NCBI RefSeq assembly: GCF_947488565.1
Contig: NZ_CANKZC010000002.1
Span: 248,001 to 312,000 of the forward strand
Origin: an uncultured Psychrobacter sp.
GTDB taxonomy: Bacteria > Pseudomonadota > Gammaproteobacteria > Pseudomonadales > Moraxellaceae
Reading direction: 5' to 3'
Length of the DNA: 64,000 bases
How positions within the stretch are numbered: position 1 is the first letter of the stretch; the number at the start of each line of letters is the position of its first letter. The position numbers were made by a program, and so were the translations under genes. Shown here one piece after another: positions 57,474 to 64,000 of the stretch. The notes under the pieces are model-generated. The model saw nothing but the letters and a program-made list of their open reading frames with translations, was not told the origin of the DNA and made no database searches.

Positions 57474-57968
57474 ATGAATAAACAAGAACAAATCGATAAA
57501 ATCCAAGACGTAATTAAAGACGTAAAGTTTGCCATGATGAGCACTATTAATAGTAAAGGTGATGTGCACGCGTGGCCGATGACGACGAGTGAAGCCAGTA
57601 TCGCTGATAAAGAGATTTGGTTTATCGGTGACAAAACCTCAGATGTCGTAAAAGATATTCAAGACAATCAAAAAATAGGCTTGTCTTATGCCACTCAAGA
57701 CGAAAAAGACTACGTCTCTGTCAGTGCCAATGCAGAGCTGCCAACAGACAAAGATAAGCTAGATGAGCTATGGTCACCTGTCTACAATGCGTTTTTTGAG
57801 CATGGCAAAGAAGACCCAAATGTACAACTTATTAAAGTGGTACCACATGGCGTAGAATGCTGGTTGAGTGGTAGCTCTACTGTAAACATGTTTAAGATGG
57901 CCACAGCCGCGGTACAAGATGGTAAGACTGCAGAAGATATTGGCGAGCAGTTCTCTGTATCTTTATAA
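57474..57968 (+). CDS. Pyridoxamine 5'-phosphate oxidase-fold protein (general stress type)
   Basis: A 164-residue protein of the split-barrel flavin-binding superfamily. It has MMSTINSKGDVHAWPMTTSEASIADKEIWFIGDKTSDVVKDI, then DNQKIGLSYATQDEKDYVSVSANAEL and ELWSPVYNAFFEHGKEDPNVQLIKVVPHGVECW. These match the family of Bacillus general stress protein 26. The start has AAGGA. A near-duplicate follows at 58110, and a terminator sits between them. Ligand not determined; such proteins often bind FMN or F420-like cofactors. Confidence 0.9.
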   Translation: MNKQEQIDKIQDVIKDVKFAMMSTINSKGDVHAWPMTTSEASIADKEIWFIGDKTSDVVKDIQDNQKIGLSYATQDEKDYVSVSANAELPTDKDKLDELWSPVYNAFFEHGKEDPNVQLIKVVPHGVECWLSGSSTVNMFKMATAAVQDGKTAEDIGEQFSVSL

Positions 57969-58015
57969 TATAAGCGTCTTTTATATTGTAAAAATGAGCA
58001 GTTTGATAATTTGAG

Positions 58016-58050
58016 ACGCCAGTAAGCCATTGTTTATTGGCGTTTTTTAT
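58016..58050 (+). terminator. Rho-independent terminator between the two oxidase-like genes
   Basis: ACGCCAGTAA and TTTATTGGCGT pair (one bulge), followed by a T-run. Confidence 0.75.
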
Positions 58051-58109
58051 AGTATGTAAGTTTTATAGCATGTAAACCTCAATATTTTAAATAGTAAAGG
58101 ACAACTATT

Positions 58110-58604
58110 ATGAGTAAACAAGAAAAGATGGACAAAATCCAAGCGATGGTAAACAATATCAAGTATACGATGATGACCACTCGCAATCATGAAAACCATC
58201 TCCATTCGTGCCCAATGAATACCACGGAAACCAGCATCGGTGCTAAAGAGATTTGGTTTATCGGTCACACACCTTCTGACACTGTTGATAATATTAATAA
58301 AAATCCAGAAGTAAATCTGGCTTACGTCAGCCAAGATGACAAAAGCTATTTGTCTATCACTGGTAAGGCTGAATTGATCGAAGATCGAGAAAAGCTTGAT
58401 GAGCTGTGGTCAGTAATGTACAACGCTTATTTTGAACAAGGTAAAGAAGACCCAGGGGTACAGTTAATTAAAGTCGTCCCTCATGGTGCAGAATATTGGG
58501 AAAATGGTAACGCCATTACTAGCGCTGTCAAAATGACGGCAGCGGCAGTCACAGATACTGCCATTGAAAAGAGCTTGGGTGAGAATTTTTCAGTAGAACT
58601 CTGA
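58110..58604 (+). CDS. Pyridoxamine 5'-phosphate oxidase-fold protein, second copy
   Basis: A 164-residue paralogue of the preceding gene, with the same order of motifs (MMTTRNHENHLHSCPMNTTETSIGAKEIWFIGHTPSDTV, then ELWSVMYNAYFEQGKEDPGVQLIKVVPHGAEYW). Length is identical. The active-site HAWP of the first copy is HSCP here, so ligand binding may differ. It has its own AAGGA ribosome binding site and a terminator at 58638. Confidence 0.9.
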   Translation: MSKQEKMDKIQAMVNNIKYTMMTTRNHENHLHSCPMNTTETSIGAKEIWFIGHTPSDTVDNINKNPEVNLAYVSQDDKSYLSITGKAELIEDREKLDELWSVMYNAYFEQGKEDPGVQLIKVVPHGAEYWENGNAITSAVKMTAAAVTDTAIEKSLGENFSVEL

Positions 58605-58637
58605 TAGTTTATTTAGACGTCAATAGATGTTATGCAT

Positions 58638-58673
58638 AAAAAAAGCCAGTCGCTTATCGCACTGGCTTTTTTT
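58638..58673. terminator. Bidirectional hairpin terminator
   Basis: AAAAAAAGCCAGT and ACTGGCTTTTTTT form a perfect 13-bp stem, usable in both directions between the oxidase-like gene and pgsA. Confidence 0.88.
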
Positions 58674-58724
58674 ATGTAACATTGTGCACGTAAATGAGAT
58701 TAAATCAGTATTAACACGCTCTAT

Positions 58725-59405
58725 CTATCCACTTTGTTTTAAATATGGCCATGCTGCTTTTAAATAAATAAACATCGACCATAAAGTCAAAATCACTGCA
58801 GCGACCATCAATACATACCCTATCATCTCAAGCGACTCCCAGTTTAATAGGAGCACCGTGATGGCTATCATCTGAAACGTCGTCTTAAGCTTGCCTACAT
58901 ACGAGACTGCCACACTAGTACGATTGCCAAGCTCTGCCATCCACTCCCTTAATGCCGATACTGCAATCTCACGAGAGATAATCACAATCGCTGCTATCGC
59001 CATAATGATATTAGGATGCCACTGTACCAAAATAATCAGCGCTGCTGCGACCATCAGTTTATCAGCGACTGGATCTAAAAACCGTCCAAAAGCCGACATC
59101 ACATTAAGCTTACGAGCAAAGTAGCCATCGAGCCAATCTGTAATGGCAGCGACAACAAACACCCCAGTTAACAATAAATGCCGTAGTAAACTGTCACTAA
59201 ACTCACTCATCCCTACCCGCGCGATGACATTGTCTGAGATAGCAGGCATGCCAATACCCATGGCTGGCGGCCAGTAAGCTATCGCTACAAACAATGGAAT
59301 CATCAAAATACGCGCAATAGTAAGATTATTGGGTAGATTAAAAATGCTTTTGTCGTTTTGCGGTTGTAGCGGCTCTTTTGTATGCAGTTGTGTGCTTTCG
59401 GTCAT
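58725..59405 (-). CDS. pgsA: CDP-diacylglycerol-glycerol-3-phosphate 3-phosphatidyltransferase
   Basis: Makes phosphatidylglycerol phosphate. The CDP-alcohol phosphotransferase signature DGYFARKLNVMSAFGRFLDPVAD (D-G-x2-A-R-x8-G-x3-D-x3-D) is intact. Several hydrophobic segments follow. 226 residues, longer than E. coli PgsA (182) through the N-terminus and an extra loop. No uvrC neighbour is seen. The start has no strong ribosome binding site; the N-terminal 25 residues are polar. Confidence 0.93.
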   Translation of the reverse strand: MTESTQLHTKEPLQPQNDKSIFNLPNNLTIARILMIPLFVAIAYWPPAMGIGMPAISDNVIARVGMSEFSDSLLRHLLLTGVFVVAAITDWLDGYFARKLNVMSAFGRFLDPVADKLMVAAALIILVQWHPNIIMAIAAIVIISREIAVSALREWMAELGNRTSVAVSYVGKLKTTFQMIAITVLLLNWESLEMIGYVLMVAAVILTLWSMFIYLKAAWPYLKQSG

Positions 59406-59932
59406 GGTAAGCCTAGTGTTATATAGACATAAGAATGCCTGCTAGCTTAGCATTTTTCTTGTATTGCGTCATGCCATCTTCTGCGAGTTTATCGATACTA
59501 TTTTGAGAAAAAACGCTTATTGAACGAAAAGTTCTAACAAATAAAATATTTCAAAATGTGACATTGTATTAAAACTCTCTTAAGAGTAACTTCATGTAAT
59601 TTAAGTAGCCAATTGAGGAGAACATCAGGTAATATAAATATATTAGAAGAAACAGTTGTACACTGAGTTTTCACTTCAAATTATAACTGTTTATGTTTCT
59701 GATAACGCTAGAATCTCTATAAAAATAATAAGTTCTTACTGTAATTGTAGACACACTACATACTCAGTTTTCCTCAGCCCACAGTTTCCTCCTCTGTGGG
59801 TCTTTTTTTGTCTTAAATTTCTGAACCCTATTTATCAAAATCTCTAAACTCTATTTATTAAAATTATAGTAACTTAATGATTTTGCCACTACCTATTAAA
59901 AACTTATATAAGTATATACTTCGCTTTTAGGG
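59406..59932. other. Intergenic region pgsA / GTPase gene
   Basis: About 530 AT-rich bases. The only clear feature is a rightward terminator hairpin at 59778-59809, with no coding gene immediately upstream of it, which suggests a small RNA. No other structure recognised. Confidence 0.55.
59690..59810 (+). ncRNA. Candidate small RNA with CCUCC loop
   Basis: A rho-independent terminator (CCCACAG 59778-59784, CTGTGGG 59794-59800, then TCTTTTTTT) follows about 90 AT-rich bases with no gene in reach. Its loop is UUUCCUCCU, which is complementary to a Shine-Dalgarno GGAGG. The 5' end is not determined. The boundaries are a guess. Confidence 0.4.
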
Positions 59933-60910
59933 CTATTCTCCAAAAAAAGAGGACAAAGAAGCGAGCAATGCTTCTTGATTCATACCTTCCCCTATAAATA
60001 CAATATCTTTGGATGTAAAACTACTTTTGACAGCAGGGAGAATCTCAGGTTGCTGCATGACTTTGCGTACAGATTGTAGCAATAGCGGACCTTCATCTGT
60101 ATGTAAAACGCCCTTGACTCGCAGAATCGTATCTCCCCGCGCATGCAGCAACGCCGATAGCCAAACGGTAAACTCAACCCAACCGACTTCTTTAGGAATC
60201 GGCAGCGAAACCACAGTCGTTGGAACAACCCCATTGACAAGAGTCGTCTCATAGATTTCGGTCGGCGCTGGTAGTTTAGGTACAGGGCTTTCGACGCCGA
60301 ATGTGGATAAGGAGATTGGGACAGCTGGATTGATGTTACTAATAGTCGAGACAAGGTTTGATAGGGACTGCTCAGCTACTTCTTTTGATTTTGCAATGAC
60401 AATGCGATCAGCCGACAGTATCTGCTGACGACACAATACATCCGTTTTTAGCGCCACATGAAAATGTAGCGCATCAACCATAATAATGGTTTCTTTGAGC
60501 GCAAAATGGTAAATGAGAATCGGATGCTCTTTGATGGCGACTATGATTTCTTTGGGATCAGCCAAGCCACTGGTTTCTATAACCAAGGTATCAGGAATAA
60601 GAGCATCAGGCTGAGCAGTGGCCAAATCGCTCGTTTGTCCGTTCGTTCTGGATTCGGCAACCGTAAGCAGTGCTGATATGAGCTCCTCTTTACCTTTTGG
60701 AGTACCTGCGGTTCCAGTCAGAACATTGACACTCATTGCTTCGCCCAACAGCAAATCATCAACAGGCTGCTCGGCCGCTTCTTGGGTGAATACTTGAGCA
60801 CGGCCAAACCTCTTAGTAAAAAGCGCATGTCGCAGCCACGTGGTCTTACCTGACCCCAGATAGCCGCTTAGTAGAACGATATTGAGACGATTGTCTTGTG
60901 AGGTTTGCAT
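59933..60910 (-). CDS. G3E (CobW/UreG-type) GTPase-like protein without CxCC
   Basis: A 325-residue P-loop protein with GYLGSGKTT at 16-24 and ETSGLADP (112-119), the hallmark of the G3E metallochaperone group. Between them the usual CxCC metal motif is absent: the corresponding stretch reads NVLTGTAGTPKGKEEL. The guanine-recognition NKxD is AKSK (173-176). It is probably a divergent CobW-group protein and may not be a GTP-dependent zinc chaperone. A TTG at 60917 overlaps the upstream gene's stop, but the ATG at 60910 is preferred. Last gene of the leftward cluster. Confidence 0.82.
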   Translation of the reverse strand: MQTSQDNRLNIVLLSGYLGSGKTTWLRHALFTKRFGRAQVFTQEAAEQPVDDLLLGEAMSVNVLTGTAGTPKGKEELISALLTVAESRTNGQTSDLATAQPDALIPDTLVIETSGLADPKEIIVAIKEHPILIYHFALKETIIMVDALHFHVALKTDVLCRQQILSADRIVIAKSKEVAEQSLSNLVSTISNINPAVPISLSTFGVESPVPKLPAPTEIYETTLVNGVVPTTVVSLPIPKEVGWVEFTVWLSALLHARGDTILRVKGVLHTDEGPLLLQSVRKVMQQPEILPAVKSSFTSKDIVFIGEGMNQEALLASLSSFFGE

Positions 60911-60915
60911 TGAAG

Positions 60916-61203
60916 TCAAGCCATAGAGTGGGGTGCCAACGGATCGATTACAAAACCTTGACGACGTTCTACTTCAGCCCACAGCTCAGTTAGATTATCA
61001 ACCATGACGCGGGCCCCGCCTGGACATATCAGCTGAAGCTGCGGAATTACCCCATCAGCATAAACTGAGAACCCATAAGGTTTTAGCACCCGCTTTAAGA
61101 CAGATATTCTTTGAAACATTGCTCTCATGCGAATGCTGCCTTTTTGAGCGCCTGCTTCTGTCCAATGCCCTGGGGCAGCTGGGTTTCCACATCCATTACA
61201 CAT
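60916..61203 (-). CDS. Small CxxC protein of the deacetylase cluster
   Basis: A 95-residue protein beginning MCNGCGNPAAPGHWTEAG, with Cys2 and Cys5 (CxxC) and Cys60 near PGGARVMVDN. I do not recognise a family. It could bind a metal. The start at 61203 is set by GGAGAAGAG just upstream. It lies between the deacetylase and the GTPase, with stop and downstream start almost touching, so the three are co-transcribed. It may supply a metal site that the GTPase lacks; this is an inference. Confidence 0.65.
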   Translation of the reverse strand: MCNGCGNPAAPGHWTEAGAQKGSIRMRAMFQRISVLKRVLKPYGFSVYADGVIPQLQLICPGGARVMVDNLTELWAEVERRQGFVIDPLAPHSMA

Positions 61204-61274
61204 GACTCTTCTCCCTATAAGTGACCAGTACTTTAACCATGCCACTAAGATCCATAAATTTATCAATGCAGCGT

Positions 61275-62180
61275 TCAAATAACTTCCGGACGCTTACCAC
61301 CTTCAAATGGGAAACGTGTGCGAAAATCAGCAGCGATATCTTCGAATGGCATCCAAACAACCCCTTCATGACCGTTGATATAGTCAATTAGACGCTCAAG
61401 CATCATGAGTACATGTGGACGTCCAGAGACATCCGGATGAATCGTGAAGGGAAACACGGCATAGTCCATATTACGGTAGACCCAGTCAAACTGATCACGC
61501 CACATTTGCTCGATATCGCGTGGGTTGACAAATCCATGGCTGTTAGGGACATTTTTCATAAACAGCATTGGGGGTAAATCATCCACACACCAGTTGGCAG
61601 CAATCTCGACCAAATCGATCTCGTCGCCATGGGTCATAGGATGCATCCATTCTTCTGCCGTTTTTGAGTAGTCAATAACGTTCCAATCATCGCCAACTCG
61701 AGCATAAAAAGGCTGAAAATCACGGTAACCTTGGCTATGGTCATATTTAAAATTATATTTGGCTAAGATTTCAGGGGTCGCAGCTGACATCTCCCACCAC
61801 GGTGCCACATAGCCACGCGGGCTTTGACCCGTCAGCTTGGTAATCAGCTCAACCGACTTTTCCATGACTGCCTCTTCTTGAGCGCGGGTCATGGCAATGG
61901 GGTTCTCGTGCAAATATCCATGCGCGCCTACTTCGTGACCATGATCGACGATCATTTTGGCGATGTCTGGAAAAGTTTCGATGCTATGACCAGGAATAAA
62001 AAACGAGGTGCGTAGATCGTATTTTTTAAATAACCTTAATAACCGTGGTACACCAACTTCAGATGCCCAGACGCCGCGCTGAATGTCTGAGGGGCTATCG
62101 CCGCCACCGTACGATCCAATCCATCCTGCTACTGAATCCACATCTGTACCAAAGCCACATATAATGGTTTTTTTACTCAT
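61275..62180 (-). CDS. PgdA-like polysaccharide deacetylase
   Basis: A 301-residue deacetylase of the NodB-homology fold, closest in feel to Helicobacter pylori PgdA and the putative allantoinase/PuuE group. Metal-binding candidates are Asp15 ([10 protein letters not shown]), His87 and His91 ([14 protein letters not shown]). Further conserved blocks are [32 protein letters not shown] and [22 protein letters not shown] precedes the start. Neighbours (amidase, small CxxC protein, GTPase) suggest an amide-cleaving pathway rather than cell-wall modification. The substrate is unknown. Confidence 0.85.
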   Translation of the reverse strand: MSKKTIICGFGTDVDSVAGWIGSYGGGDSPSDIQRGVWASEVGVPRLLRLFKKYDLRTSFFIPGHSIETFPDIAKMIVDHGHEVGAHGYLHENPIAMTRAQEEAVMEKSVELITKLTGQSPRGYVAPWWEMSAATPEILAKYNFKYDHSQGYRDFQPFYARVGDDWNVIDYSKTAEEWMHPMTHGDEIDLVEIAANWCVDDLPPMLFMKNVPNSHGFVNPRDIEQMWRDQFDWVYRNMDYAVFPFTIHPDVSGRPHVLMMLERLIDYINGHEGVVWMPFEDIAADFRTRFPFEGGKRPEVI

Positions 62181-62261
62181 GTCTCACTCCTTTGATGGTA
62201 TAGGTTAATAGCCTTTGTTTGGGGTCTTGTCTTTACTTACTTGATAGTTATTGAACCGCTT

Positions 62262-63704
62262 CTATGTAGATCTGTCATCGGCTTTGAGTAATATACTTTC
62301 GACACTCAGCGCTGCCGCTAACAAATCACTGTCTCGGCCGCTGGTCATCGATAGCAAAATACTAGTAGGCATCTGATTTTCATCTAGCCCATTTGGTAAA
62401 GCGACGCCGCACCAGTCCAAAAAATTACCTAGAGCCGTATTGCGCAGCATCAGTTTGTTGGTTTGCAAGTACAAGTCATCGTCTTCTTCAAGCGGTTTAA
62501 GCTTAGGCGCCGTAATAGGCGTGGTTGGAAACAGCACAATTTGCTTATCTAAAACTTGACGGTTTTTTTCAATCAATCTTGCGCGCTTCCGTTGAATGAC
62601 AAGCAAATCTCGCGCACTCATCTCTCCTGCATCAAGAATACGGTCAAGGATTCTTGGATCTATCTGCTTTGCCTGTGCCGAATGTACCAGATCCCAATGC
62701 ACATCTAGCGCCTCTGGCCCAACTAAGTAGCCATGCTTACGGGCAAGCGCCCCTATATCGTCAAACTCATCACATACTCCGCGAGTGATTGTCGCCCCTG
62801 CCTGCTCAAGTGCACGGACAGAAGCTTCAAAATTTTGGATTACCGCATCTTGCGCGTTTTCAAAGACGACATTACTGGGAATAAAAAATTTGAGTTGGTC
62901 AATAGGTGAAGGTTTGGGTATGGCGATTGCACGTCCGTTGAGAATTTGCGCCGCGCCAATACAGCTTTTTAGATCAGCTGCAAGCGGACCAAAGGTGTCT
63001 AGCGTCGGTGAGAGCGGCAACGTGCCACCAGTTGGAAACGCAACGCTAGAGCCTTTATAGCCGACTATGCCATTTAGTCCAGCAGGAATGCGTATCGAGC
63101 CACCAGTATCACTGCCGATAGCCAATGGCACCAGTCCGCGGGCGACAGCTACCCCGCACCCTGAAGACGAGCCGCCAGGAATGCGAGCAGGGCCTGAGCC
63201 ATGAGGGTTCTTGGGTGTACCAAAATGTGGATTGAGACCAAGGCCAGAATAAGCAAACTCGGTCATATTAAGACAGCCAATTGACACAAGGCCTGCTTGA
63301 GAGGCATTGGCCACCATATTGGCATCACAAAGGGCAGGCACGTTAGATTTAAGAATCACAGAGCCTGCGGTGGTTACCCGACCTTTTATATCAAAAAGGT
63401 CTTTCCATGCGATAGGGATACCATCCCACGGGCTTAGTGGCTTACCGTCACGGCGACGTTGCCTAGAAGCATGCGCTTCTTTTAATGCGCGCGCCTCAAA
63501 CAACTCTGTAAAAATAGCGGGATCGGAAGAGCGGATGTTTGCAAACGTCTCTTCTACCAGTGCAACCGGACAAAGACTACCTTCATCGAGGCGAGCTGCC
63601 ATATCTAGCGCTGACACAGACTCTTTGGTAATTTTGCTCACAATCCGTTCGCTCACAACGTACTCCATATTATTGATTTTCTTAGAGATTGTATTATCAA
63701 CCAT
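62262..63704 (-). CDS. Amidase-signature family protein
   Basis: A 480-residue serine amidase of the amidase-signature family. The triad Lys is in IPIAWKDLFDIKG, and the two serines are in GGSSSGCGVAV and IGSDTGGSIRIPA. Such enzymes hydrolyse a wide range of amides (GatA, malonamidase, fatty-acid amides). The first ATG at 63704 has no ribosome binding site; an ATG at 63668 is an alternative. It lies 81 bases upstream of the deacetylase on the same strand, and heads the leftward cluster. Confidence 0.88.
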   Translation of the reverse strand: MVDNTISKKINNMEYVVSERIVSKITKESVSALDMAARLDEGSLCPVALVEETFANIRSSDPAIFTELFEARALKEAHASRQRRRDGKPLSPWDGIPIAWKDLFDIKGRVTTAGSVILKSNVPALCDANMVANASQAGLVSIGCLNMTEFAYSGLGLNPHFGTPKNPHGSGPARIPGGSSSGCGVAVARGLVPLAIGSDTGGSIRIPAGLNGIVGYKGSSVAFPTGGTLPLSPTLDTFGPLAADLKSCIGAAQILNGRAIAIPKPSPIDQLKFFIPSNVVFENAQDAVIQNFEASVRALEQAGATITRGVCDEFDDIGALARKHGYLVGPEALDVHWDLVHSAQAKQIDPRILDRILDAGEMSARDLLVIQRKRARLIEKNRQVLDKQIVLFPTTPITAPKLKPLEEDDDLYLQTNKLMLRNTALGNFLDWCGVALPNGLDENQMPTSILLSMTSGRDSDLLAAALSVESILLKADDRST

Positions 63705-63841
63705 AGGCTAAAAAAACAGAGGAGTCAATTGGCATCCATAAGTAAAATCTTTGTATTTACCAATAAGAAACAATCCTCTGAGTTTATAATGGTTATATAA
63801 ATTATTCACAATGAAATATATGATTGCTTGACTACCATCAC

Positions 63842-64000
63842 CTATTTTTCAACTTTAAATGGCTCCGAAAATTGTAGTATTAAAAAACCCACCACAGATA
63901 AAATAATCGCTATCTCATAACGACCATAAGCCACTGAAATACCGATAGCACCTGTGTTCCATAAGCTGGCTGCCGTCGCGGTACCCTTTGAGCCTTCCTC
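63842..64000 (-). CDS. MgtC/SapB-family protein, 3' part only
   Basis: The reading frame enters from the right edge and ends EEGSKGTATAASLWNTGAIGISVAYGRYEIAIILSVVGF, then LQFSEPFKVEK. The SKG-x-TTAASLW-like block and following helix match the end of the MgtC membrane domain. Only the last 52 codons are in the window, so length and start cannot be judged. It lies upstream of the amidase on the same strand. Confidence 0.7.
   Translation of the reverse strand, partial: EEGSKGTATAASLWNTGAIGISVAYGRYEIAIILSVVGFLILQFSEPFKVEK

Noticed and set aside
59656..59847. 63-codon frame on the plus strand
   Set aside because: No ribosome binding site; it runs through the terminator hairpin of the candidate small RNA.

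Overview
The window reads as chromosomal DNA of a gammaproteobacterium of the family Moraxellaceae, most likely Psychrobacter. This is inferred from gene content (a wax-ester synthase/DGAT, a MetR-type regulator, xerC-dapF-lysA-lptM, rpoH, rpoN-hpf, rpsU-yqeY) and moderately AT-rich DNA. No taxonomic search was possible. I found no rRNA, intact tRNA, CRISPR array or complete insertion sequence.

Layout. 1-12 kb: wax-ester synthase, suhB, dxs, ribA, hemF, a cytochrome c'-like lipoprotein, an unrecognised membrane protein, mscS, gloA and a beta-carbonic anhydrase. 12-16 kb: a polyamine-type ABC transporter (potA-potB-potC, with no binding protein nearby) followed by metR. 16.2-17.3 kb: a small AT-rich patch with a tRNA-3'-end-like sequence, a hypothetical gene and an acetyltransferase. 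17-33 kb: mostly housekeeping genes (crcB, tsaD, two lipoproteins, rpsU, yqeY, an M48 protease, a TusA-like protein, rpoH, thiS, hpf, rpoN, a nitrilase-family gene, xerC, dapF, lysA, lptM). 33-44 kb: ackA-pta (acetate overflow), nadD-rsfS, a MOSC protein, an APC permease, an AmiD-like amidase and a glutamine amidotransferase-like protein.

44-53 kb is accessory in character. It has a DinB-like gene, a lipoprotein with a disturbed 5' end, a HigBA-type toxin-antitoxin pair with a palindromic operator, a cluster of short palindromes, a decayed copy of the purL 3' end, kbl-tdh (threonine breakdown) and a lone AT-rich 1026-residue gene. That gene joins a superfamily 2 helicase to a C-terminal region laid out like a PD-(D/E)XK nuclease. 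It lies beside the 3' end of intact purL. The decayed purL end and the real purL end therefore bracket kbl, tdh and the helicase, which suggests the purL 3' end is an insertion or recombination hotspot. This is the best candidate for an undescribed (possibly anti-phage) system in the window.

53-64 kb: purL, two tandem pyridoxamine-oxidase-fold paralogues, pgsA, a candidate small RNA, then a leftward cluster of amidase, PgdA-like polysaccharide deacetylase, a small CxxC protein and a G3E/CobW-type GTPase that lacks the usual CxCC motif. The window ends inside an MgtC/SapB-family gene.
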